The notes below the pieces were generated by a model. That model was not told the origin of the DNA, did no database searches, and worked only from the letters and a program-made list of their open reading frames with translations. A stretch of 42,101 nt of DNA from assembly GCF_001949145.1 (NCBI RefSeq), contig NW_019091381.1, positions 1,494,213 to 1,536,313 of the forward strand, written 5' to 3'. This DNA comes from Acanthaster planci (Eukaryota; Echinodermata; Asteroidea; Valvatida; Acanthasteridae). This document shows positions 12,788 to 23,100 of the stretch, piece by piece; the first letter of the stretch is position 1; the number at the start of each line of letters is the position of its first letter. The translations under genes were made by a program, and so were the position numbers.

Positions 12788-15700
12788 ATGGCTGCGTCCA
12801 TAGCGAAATCACGACTCACTTTTCTCTGCCTTTCTATTCTAGTTTATTCCTTCGCCGCCGAGATCGCAGCTCATCGGTCTAGTGGGGATGTGCACAAGGA
12901 AACGGTGCAGTCACACGAGGGGATCCACAGCCATGACACTCCGCAGGAGGCCAGGATAAAGTCCAATTCGATGCAGAAATGGGGAGATGCGATCGGGGCT
13001 ACACTCCTCATCAGTGCCGCGCCGTTCCTGATCCTGTTTGTCATTCCGCTGGACAAGGGCCGAGAGGGACAAGAGGCGTTGCTGAAAGTGCTGCTTAGTT
13101 TTGCCTCGGGAGGACTGCTGGGAGATGCCTTCCTGCATTTGATCCCTCATGCAGTGTCGCCGCATCATCACCATGGTGACGGGGGAGAGCATCACCATGA
13201 TCACCATGAACACCATGATCACCACGATCACCATGACCATTCACATGATATGATGGTTGGATTGTGGGTCCTTACTGGAATTGTTATCTTCCTCGTCGTT
13301 GAAAAAACCGTCCGCTATCTGAAGGGTCATGGCCATGGACATTCCCATGGCACTCCAAAACCTGTAGAACAGAACGAGACGAGTGTTGTTAATGGGGATG
13401 GGAAGTCATCAAAAGAAGGTGGAGCTAGGAGGAGGAAAAAGACGAACAGTGGAAGCGGGACAGAGAAAAAGGGAAAGACGGGGATTGTTGCCAACGGTGA
13501 TACCGGTGATTCTGGTGTGTATTTTGGCAAAAAGTTATTCAGATATTTCGTTATAATAATTTGAGGTGTTCTGGTAAAATCCATGTCATTTAGGTACAGG
13601 CTTTAATTAATGAAATAAGCATGAAGAAACCAATTGGGGGGATTTTTTTACAGGATTATTGATATTTTAACATGTTTAATTTTGTCAACTACAAGTAGTT
13701 TAAAAATTAATGCAAATTTCAGGAAAAGTTTTATAGGAATGGGCATCTTTCATATTATGAAACTTGAATTCCAGAGCTTTTTCTCTCCATACTTTTTTTC
13801 TTTGGGTCAAGTGCAAAGGTTTAGAATATGTCAACGTGTGGCTGATTGATGTGCAATAAACAGAATTGTGAGGAGAATTTTGAAAACAGTCATGAGATCA
13901 TTGAAATTGGTACTTGCAGGTGATTGGACGGTAGATTGGAGGACCCAAGAGCATTTCTCCCCATCCCCACCACGTACCTCCCCTTCCAAGTGCAGACATT
14001 TTCCATGACATTCTTGTTAAAATTTGCTCTCAAGGAATGTTGTCATTTAACCCCCAATATTTTTTTTCCTGTGAGCTGAATGTACACATCTGATATAAAA
14101 TTTGTGGAATGTTCCCAATATAGGGCCCAGCTCTATGTAGTCTTTACCACTTTTCTGTAGTGGTAATTTTATGTTCAGGTAAAATTTTGCCAGGCAACTC
14201 GGTTAGTTCACAACTTCCCCTCTGTTTTTCTGAATTCTGATATTTTTGCATGCATAAATTACGACTACCAGTATAAAAAACCTGGGTAGGAACTGCCCAA
14301 CTACTTCACAATCCACCTACATGTACTTCACAACCAATCCATAACACGGCATTTGTCATATTTGGTTGAATTGTTAATATAATCAGAGTGTAAAAATGGA
14401 GGGTATTGAATTGAAAACTGTAACTTACAGAACTAAATCTATAAGCCATTAACCCTAACAGTCCTCAATCCTTCACCTGTTGGAGGACTGAGGACTGTTA
14501 GGGTTAATGAATTTTCCTTTTTTATTTAATAAAGGTGTGTCAGGCAATTTAAAGCTAAACATGTACATGTAGGGCCAGCATTGAAGCAAAATGATTAGGA
14601 AAAATACAATTATTTTAAACATTGGTACAGTGCCTATTCAATATAAGTGCAGTTTTATACCGTGAAGAAATATTTTTTGAACATATGCTCGACAAAACAC
14701 TGTATTAACCCTAATTTTCCCCAACCACACAGAATTAAACAGTAGTAAAGTGTTTAATAANAACTTGGTGTGAATGGGGAAGGTTAGGGTTAAAAGAGAA
14801 AGAAAAACCACCATATGTTCACATTCAGCAGAGAGTAATTACATGCACATAAATTCATGTAGAATTGTACATGCAAATAACAGTAGATTTTAAATGCTGA
14901 ACTCCAGGCAAATTAATCCTTGGGACATGATGCGTATTGCTGTGCAGATGGCAGAAGGTTTTGGGATAGAAGTTTGTCCACAGCACTGTACATCAGGAAT
15001 GCAGAGAGAGTGTTTTATGGGGACACGTTTGGTTGGGTTGATAAAGATGATACTGTCAACAATCTCACTTCATTGATTTTGGAGTGGCGCACATGTTCAA
15101 AGGTCCTGTTGGTGAGAAGTGCCATATGGAACAGCATCTCATGTCATCATATTCCAATCAATTTGTTTATCGGTTCCTTGCATTATAAGCTGATTCAAAG
15201 TATATTTGTGTTAGTTATTTTGTGGTAGATACACAGTATGTGGTTCTGCTCCAGTCATTATTGGCAATATGCATAACTACCTCTAGACAGAGTTGTTTAA
15301 CTTGAGAGATACTGAGAACCTTACAGGTGGAAATTGACTTGCACAAGGAATAATTTTTTGTTAGAATTGATGGTGATGGTACCATTGACAATGACCAGTG
15401 TATCTAAAGCCTTATAGTTCAGGAAAAATTTGGCTTTTTTCAGATAAGAATTTTTAAAGTAAAACTAACACTGCCAAAGCTTAAATATTTCCAAAAATAC
15501 ATGCACTGTTCAGAAGTCTTTTTTATTAATCTGAAACATTTAAGAAGTTTCTACAGGTGGGAGAATGATGTCTTTTATGTCAGGTGTTCGGTGCAGGGCC
15601 AACTTCACAGTTTTCTTCTCTTCCCTTGCCCTTTGTAATCCGTCATCTAATTAATTGTTTAACTTAATTTGTTATTTGGCAGATGAAGGCATCAAAGTAG

Positions 15701-17082
15701 CTGGCTATCTAAACCTAGCAGCAGACTGCACGCACAATTTCACTGACGGCCTTGCCATAGGAGCGTCATTCCTCATTAGTCGCAATGTCGGTATCGTCAC
15801 GACCATCACCATCCTCTTGCACGAGGTGCCCCATGAGATAGGCGACTTTGCCATTCTGGTACAGTCAGGCTGCAGCAAGAGGAAGGTAAGAGGGTTTGTG
15901 GGTAATGCAGGGACTTCTGGGTAATCGTCCATTTTCATTCTGACAGTTGAAGAGCTGTTTCTGATTTCAATGTTATGATTCATTTGGAATCATGCCGGAG
16001 TCAGTCATATCAGTTTTTTGTCACTACTTGTGTAATGATGTTTTGTATGAAATTTATTTTCAACAAAAATTCATTATTCAGTGTCGTAAAACACTTTCTG
16101 AAAGTTTTCTTGTAGTAGTTTTCTTAGGGCAACAGAAAAAGTATATTCAAAGAGAAATGAATAGGCCTGCTATTTTTCCACTTTGAGCTCTTAACCACTT
16201 CCTGCCGGGGCATTTATCAATGTTGATGATGCTGGGGCAGGATATTTATCATTTTTTTCTGTTTTCAAATTTCTTTAAGAATTCCTATCTTCATTTACAG
16301 GACAATTACCAACATGTGAAGGCATGTCTGGTGTCCTCTCTAGCCAGACAGACAAAATCTATGGATGCCTGAGTATTTCAGCCAGGCCTGCAGCCTTGTA
16401 AAAAGAGCCCAGATTTTGTGGTGTTGCATAATATTCTTTTGTTCATCAACCTGGCTCAGTGCACTGCTGACCTCTTTTCAATAGGGGCCTGATTACCGTG
16501 CAGCGGTGCTGTGTGGCTCATCGCTGCGGTGGTGGAGCGCTTTTGTCCCCAGTGGTAATCCGCTCGCTCTAAATACCCCAAACCATGGTACACTGTTTCA
16601 AAACAAGGCTGGATTATTTCCACCTTTGAGAGTGAAAAAATGTCCGTAAGGCCCCGCAGCCTGGTCTTTTGTTCTGAGTACGGTCTTTACAAGGCCCCGT
16701 TCCTTTTGTCCAAGTTCGGAGATGCTGGCCACACATATAAAGCATATGTGTCTGGATCCGGAGTCCCCGGCAGGAAGTGGTTAAACACAGCACACTAAAA
16801 TAAATGTTACTTGCATCCATCTTGTTGCAGGCTATGTATCTTCAGCTTGTTACAGCTGTCGGAGCCCTTGCTGGCTGTATCACAGCCCTACTGGCTGAGG
16901 GAGGGGATGACTCCGCCCCCAGCTGGATCCTGCCTGTCACTGCAGGGGGCTTCATCTACATAGCAACCGTCTCCGTCATACCAGAATTACTTCAGCATAA
17001 CAACATCAAGCAGTCTATCGCCGAGATACTAGGACTGTTATCCGGTGTCGGTCTTATGATCCTAATTGCATATATAGAGTGA
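12788..17082 (+). CDS. SLC39A7: Zinc transporter ZIP7 (SLC39A7/KE4-like)
   Basis: A LIV-1 subfamily ZIP transporter, expected in ER/Golgi membranes, moving zinc from the lumen to the cytosol. Exons: 12788-13514, 15683-15885, 16831-17082; 1,182 nt, 393 residues (human ZIP7 has 469). Residues 1-24 look like a signal peptide. Predicted membrane spans start near residue 60. A long His-rich loop lies between spans 2 and 3 (13161-13250), and GHGHGHSHG follows span 3. Exon 2 carries the metal-site helices [13 protein letters not shown] and [13 protein letters not shown], the LIV-1 hallmark. Exon 3 matches the ZIP7 C-terminal helices ([18 protein letters not shown]). ATG 12788 is chosen because it starts directly on the signal peptide. 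The exon 1 donor is ambiguous (13505 or 13514; both keep frame). ZIP13 is the main alternative identity, but the N-terminal His-rich layout and the C-terminus favour ZIP7. Confidence 0.9.
14449..14507. repeat. TTAA-flanked palindrome A in SLC39A7 intron 1
   Basis: A perfect 21-bp inverted repeat (14447-14467 against 14489-14509) with a 21-nt loop. Its outer part reads TTAACCCTAACAGTCC and its complement. Excluding the flanking TTAA, the ends are CCCTAA and TTAGGG, resembling TTAA-targeting transposons. It is very short (59 bp) and non-coding. Confidence 0.65.
14705..14793. repeat. TTAA-flanked palindrome B in SLC39A7 intron 1
   Basis: An 89-bp fold-back beginning TTAACCCTAATTTTCCCCA and ending with an imperfect complement, TGGGGAAGGTTAGGGTTAA. 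An inner palindrome ATTAAACA/TGTTTAAT sits at the centre. One ambiguous base (N) is at 14761. The outer 10 bp are identical to palindrome A 200 bp upstream, so both may belong to one family. Confidence 0.6.
16191..16784. mobile_element. piggyBac-like MITE in SLC39A7 intron 2
   Basis: The element starts TTAACCACTTCCTGCCGGGG and ends with its exact reverse complement at 16765-16784: a TTAA on each side and perfect 16-bp terminal inverted repeats beginning CC. TTAA target duplication and CC-starting ends are the signature of piggyBac-superfamily transposons. The total is 594 bp with no transposase-like frame, so it is non-autonomous. It ends 46 bp before SLC39A7 exon 3, so the exon 3 acceptor lies outside it. 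Confidence 0.85.
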
Positions 17083-20000
17083 GAAATTAAGTTTTTTATT
17101 TTTGTTTCCTGCAGTACAATGATATTTTACATACGTAGATTTTTTTATGATGTGAAATGGTTCTTCAAGATAGATAATCATATCAATTTGCGCATACTGT
17201 CAGTGTCATATGCTTGATGCACAGCTTATTCAAATGCTCCATCCAAATCAAGTGGCCGTGGCTGCATGTAATAGACGTCTTTATGGGAAGTGGCTGTAGC
17301 CACAAGCCAGTGGCTTTCATAGGTCCACATGTTATGTTTAGCCACAGCCACAACCTTTGGACAGGGACTTAGTTCTTGAACCAAACTACAAACTGTTATG
17401 TGCGATGGCTGCCTGCATGCATTATCATGTCAGTCTTGCATCAGAGGCCTTTTCTGTCTTTGATGGGTTTGGTAAAAGATTTCCACCTGGCTTTAACATT
17501 TGTATCCTTCCTTCCATTTTTGCATTGGCGTTGGTATTTGCTGTGAATATCCAAATCCACAGACTCTGAGTATCCACCTCGAGCGGAAGCACCCCCTCAT
17601 CATTTGAAAAGAGCCATGTTGGCCAGGAGTGTTCAATTTGTTAGTAGTGATGCAACAGTGACGCATGTATTTCCCAGTCGTTCGTGAACCAACAAAGTTC
17701 AGTTCCGACCAATGGAGCTTCTGTTGCTAAGAAAATGGTGCCCGCTCTTGGTCCAGCTAGAGGCCCATAACCTCAATTATTCACCAGAACCAGCCGTAGG
17801 TCAGGTGTATGGATACCTGCTGGTTGTGGTGAGGAAAAATAAAGCCTAGTTGTTGTTTAAAGGAAATCCAACACTGATGGAAGCCAAAATAAATTTCCCT
17901 TGATTCTAACTTTTAAATATTTTTCAGAGTTGATTTAATGTTGTCTTTAATGTCATTGATGTTGTGTAACCAAAATGGTGCGTGTAATTTTCCAAGACCC
18001 TGTAACCCAACCTTCAGGTGTTTGAATCTTTTTCTCTTTTTCCCTCATGTATTGTGGTGTAGGCGTTGGGTAGGATTGTTTGTACCCTTAGTGGAACAGG
18101 TTTCTTTTTTTCAGCAGTGCTTCGTGAAAAATGATTACTGTTGATGACTCTCTCATTCAGTCCACATTTTAAAGCCTTGTCTGCAGATATTGTTTATCTT
18201 ATATAACAGGATTAAAAGGTTTATCCAATAAAAGAAAAATTCCTTATCTTTAAGGAGAAAAATTAAAGATTATGTTCATGTTACACATTGGTTTCTTGCC
18301 AAATTAGTAAAATTATCAGCTTAGGAATGAGTACAGTTAGTGTTTGACAAAAGCAGTATTTTTGTAATCTGTGGAATGTCTTAACTGTGAAAGATCACAT
18401 GCACTGGGCCACAACTTTGCTGGAAGACATTCTACCTACATGTACATGTCATGTATTGCACACAACATGGTTACAGGTTTGCACTTGTGAAGCGTGGAGT
18501 GTAGGCCCAGTACACGACCACATTCCATTTAAATGTGCAGTCTTGATGTAAGAGCTGGGTACCAGTTTATATATTGTTAGCCTCGCCTCCTTTAAATCAA
18601 GCTCTAATACACGACAGAGCGCATCAGCTGTATAGAGGGATATATTACACTTCATATTTTTTCATTGGTTCCTTGCCACGTTAAAGGAACTATTACCAAG
18701 TACCAACTGCAGGGGGTCTATTGCTTAGATATGACTGGTTATGTTATTTGTGCAGATTTTTTATCATAGACACTTGTGTCTCCTGATTGATTTGTGAAGT
18801 ATTGCTTGTTACACTTGTGAAGCAGTATATTTGTCTGTGGCACTGTAATTGAAATGTAAATATTTTTTCAAGTCAGTTGCTGACAGATCCAAAGAACAAC
18901 GAAGCACACACAACGAATTTATATAGACAGGGACTTTTGTCTTTCTGACAGGCTAATAAGGCAGAATTTACAAATGTAGAAGTTGGAGAATCAAAGTTAA
19001 GATATATAGGCATTTTGTGTTAAATTTTTAAGTGTCAACAGTGTATGTGTGGTGACAGAGTGGTTCCTACTGAAACAGACACTTCCATCAATGCCATGAT
19101 GTAATGCCTTGGCATCTCCAGGACTTTACAGTCAGCCAACTTTGTTCAACTTTTTGAAATTTTAATCCAGCATTTCTTTGATCCGGACAGAGTATTTTTG
19201 TTTTTTGTTTTTTTTTTGCTCAAGAAATTATTGACATAAGTTTGGTTAAAACTTTTACAACATTCTTGGACTTTGTCCACTATGCATGACTGCAATGTGA
19301 ATTGTTTCTGCCTTCATTACAATTAAAGAATGGAAAATAATCATAAATGCATAATTTGTGTATCTTTGCAATGAGAGTATATGTTTGTTGGTTTCACTCT
19401 TGAAAAACAAAAATGTAATTGTGACTCAAAGTGGCTACTTAATGTATCATGTATTTGTATGCATTGGTGGAAAATAAATAACAGTAAGCGGAGGAAGTAG
19501 TTGTTTTGTACTTGAAATCTCAAGTATTTTGGAAGTTTATAGCTTTTAACCCCCCCCCCGACACAGCCCAACATATGCCTATCATTCCACTCTTGGGCTG
19601 AAGTAAAAAATATGTTTGGGGATGCCAGGGAATCCGTGATTTTTCAAAGGGGGGGGGCGGTCATGAACTAAAAAAATTGAGAGTCGAGGCCGTAAAAATT
19701 AGGGAGGTTGAATAATCGGCAGGAGAACTTTTTTTTTTACCCCTTTGTCACATTGAGGCTGGGTTTCTCGTCCTCTCATTTCCCTCCCTCCATTTTTTTT
19801 AATTTATTTTTTGAGTGAAAAAGGGGTTTACGCCCCGTGGATACGCCCCTGGGAAATTATGTTGCTGTAATTAATCAGTTGGTTATTTTTATGCATGAGC
19901 GCTGAGCAAAGTTAAAGGCTGTATGATGCTTGACGCCCTCTCTCGAATTCGCTGGTACTCATGGTAATTGTCTAATGCTGTTGAGTAGGGAATTGTGTAC

Positions 20001-20178
20001 CAGGCAGTTTACCGTCCGGCCAGTCGATCGAGCGGTCGCCCTCGTCGTACACGTGCGCGATTTCAGTGTAATGGAAGTTGTTCGGAACTGAGTGACCGAT
20101 AGACGGATTTTCTGATAAATTTTCCGTTTGTCATCAGCAGTTGTTTGGTCCATCATACCCTATGAAACGACACGCATC
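17083..20178. other. SLC39A7 3'UTR and TDRD5 upstream region
   Basis: No coding frame resembling a known protein. The left part is the SLC39A7 3'UTR. From about 19540 to 19860 the sequence holds homopolymer C and G tracts and looks like degraded repeat DNA. Close to TDRD5 there is an E-box CACGTG at 20050-20055 and a MYB-type CAGTTG at 20138-20143. MYB sites are common upstream of germline piRNA genes in mammals, but two hexamers alone prove nothing. Confidence 0.45.
18227..18232 (+). terminator. Candidate poly(A) signal for SLC39A7
   Basis: AATAAA, 1.1 kb past the SLC39A7 stop codon. Another AATAAA lies closer, at 17838-17843. Either or both could serve; transcript ends are needed to decide. 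Confidence 0.35.
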
Positions 20179-23100
20179 ATGTCAGACCAGGCAAAGCTGA
20201 AAGAATCCGTCAAGAAGTCCATTAGGGGGCTGGTTGGGTCCGCCCCTTTGGGCCTGACACCCGAGGAAGTTGCCTTGGACTATGAAAGTTTCGAGGGCCG
20301 GCCGTTGCCCTTCCGTCAGCTGGGATACAACACTTGCCAAGACTTCTTACAAGACATCCCCGACACTGTCAGACCCTGTTGGGAAAGAGGGCAACTTATC
20401 GTGCGAGTCGTGGAAGGAGAATCGACCCGACATATCCATAGCTTGGTGTCCAGGCAGAAAGTTGATGTTTTGAAATGCCTGAAAAAAAGGCGTGGGGCAG
20501 CACGTGCTGGCGCACGGACATTGTTGACAGACGCGAACGCGCCGGGGCGACCGGCGGGGGGCATCGCACTCAATACCCGGCCCAACACCAGAGGCCCGCC
20601 CGCTCTGTCCCCCTCTGTTTCGGCGTACTTGCGCAACCAGATCAAATCTCTCTTGATCGCACACCCCAACGGAGTCTTGAACGTACACTTTGACAGACTG
20701 TTTGCGGAGAAATATGGCCACACGATCTCCTTCAAGAAACTCGGGTTTGAGTCCCTGGCACACATGTGTCAATCCATGCCAGACTTTGTGACCCTAGAAA
20801 GACTGAGAGGAGATGAGTTCCGAATCTATGAGAAGTCTAATCACCCAGCAGTCAATGAACCAACTTCTGATACAGTTTCATCATCCACTCAGCGCACTCG
20901 AGCTAACAAAACAGAACATGTTCAGAGAGATAATGTAGACTCATCACTTCCCGGTAGTCACACTATTTGCTATTTTGGCTGTAATAATGAAATTCGTAAA
21001 GAAAAAAATTTTTGTAAAGTTTGTATGCAGATTTTCAACAGCTTTTCATCACATGCAAGGTTTCAGCGTGTAAACAGTAGGCAATATTGTAGCTGAAAGC
21101 AGATTTTCGGCTAACATTTGTAAATACTGCCTTTGATGATAGTGACCACAGACAGCTGTAACTCTTCATGACATGAGATGTCATTCCACGATACATTCAC
21201 AGTATAAATAGTTTTCCTATATTTGTTTTACCACACAGATAGCAGAAAGGCACCTCTTGCTAGTTGTAGTTTTGAGGACGATGAAAATTTCAAACAAAAA
21301 TCAGCTTCTAACGTCCCACGGCCAAGTAACGCCACCTCCCACAGCAGCACCATGTCAAAAAATGCGGGTTATGCAAACTCTACCGAGCAGCCAGGGAGAC
21401 TAACTGAGCCACAATCTGCCCAACGTACAAGGCCACAAGTCACGAAAAGCTCAAATGCATCACAAGACGTCTCAAAGGATGTAAATGCCTCATCGGAAGA
21501 TGGCAGTTTGACATCCGAATTGTTTGATACAAAGTTTCTGCAACAAATTCGACAGGTGTCTATATTTAGAGTCTTTTTGTCAGCAAACATTTCTCGCTAG
21601 TGTTTACATGTATGCTTTGCATAAGAAGGTTTCAGTCAGTTGGCAAATCAGCGCTTGGCTTTGTGTTACATGATCAATGTTATGTATAAAGATTCCTGTT
21701 TCATCTTCTCTAATGCCTAAGGGCCTGTTTGTTTCTCATGGATCTTGATCTCAACCAGTGATCCCATCACTGGTTCACTCCATCCATTCAGCAGGTTTTG
21801 GTGTAAGTGAACCAATGACAGACCACTGATGGCAATCCAAATCCCTCTGAAACAAACTGGACTGTAGATATTTGGCTGTTCAAAATGTTTTTTGTGAGGA
21901 AATGTTTGTATTATTCCACAATTGTTTTATAAAAATTTCCTTGCGTTATCTTTGAAGCTAACATCACAATGTTGCTTTGTGTGTCCAAATAGATTTTGGA
22001 ACGGCACCCAGAAGGCCTGTGGGCAGCTTACTTGCCAGATGAGTATAAGGTACCTGACTTTGACCTTTTTTTGCAGACTTTACAAAAAAGACCTTCATTT
22101 CAATTAAAAGTTCTATAGAATCAGCTTATGCATACCATGAATATGAAGATAAAACTTTGGACAAGTATAACAAAACTTAAATCTTCTGTAATAAATTCAA
22201 TTTTTTGGGGGGGGACCAATTCTTGTTTTTCCTTAGAAAAAATATAAGAAAGCGCTTCCTATGATGTCGCTGGGTTACTTCAGTGTCACAGAGCTGATGG
22301 CAGCCATGCCAGAAGTGGTTGCCGTAGAGAGAGAACAGAAACAAGGTGACTGGAAACTCTACGATGTCAGGACGTACAAACCTAAGACAGTCGGTGAGCT
22401 CTTCCTAGAAACTTTTACCACAGCGGATGGCACCAACACTTTGAAAACTCTGTTAGCCACAGATTCGTTTGATTTATAATCCCCGTTCTGAGCTTGAAGG
22501 TTTGGTACAGGAACTTCGTAAAAACCGTGCAAGAACAAAATCTTCAGATGCAGGATGTATGATTGTGATAAACTAAGCTTCCTTGAAATACCGTTATCGC
22601 AGAATTTTCTGCTACAGCAAGAACAGAAAATCTTTGTTTTCTCATTCCAAGTAGTTTTTCATCTTCTTTTAACAGAATCTGCAAAATCCAAGGCTAGCTC
22701 ATCCGACCAGAACGTCAAGGCAAACAAGAAACTGAACCCTAATCCCACCCAAGGCTTCCAAGATCTTAAGGACAAAGTCCGTCAGTTGCTGGAGAAAAAT
22801 CCGGAGGGCATCTTGTTGAAGAACTTGGCTTTCTATTACCAGGTGAGCTGATGGTTGGGAAGGGTCCATGTGTCTCAAAAGTGAGTGGTGTTTTGGTGTG
22901 GATCAATGTGTCGACTTCCATAGTCCATCAGCAGGATTCATGCAAAGTGTGCTCTGTCCATGTTCGTGTCTGTTTTCCCCAGTCATTAGAATTTGGCTTT
23001 GAGATGCTGGACTTTTTTGTGTCAGTTAGGCAAGGCATTTTCTATCCCATCTTGTTGTTTTTTCATCAAAGACTTTTCCATACCAATGATCAAAAATATT

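Noticed and set aside
14451-14510. TTAGGG/CCCTAA as interstitial telomere repeat
   Set aside because: Only single units at the ends of palindromes, with no tandem array; transposon ends explain them better.
17251-17350. GTGGCTGTAGCCAC-type palindromes in the SLC39A7 3'UTR
   Set aside because: Short and imperfect; could be chance or a degraded repeat, with no ends or duplication visible.
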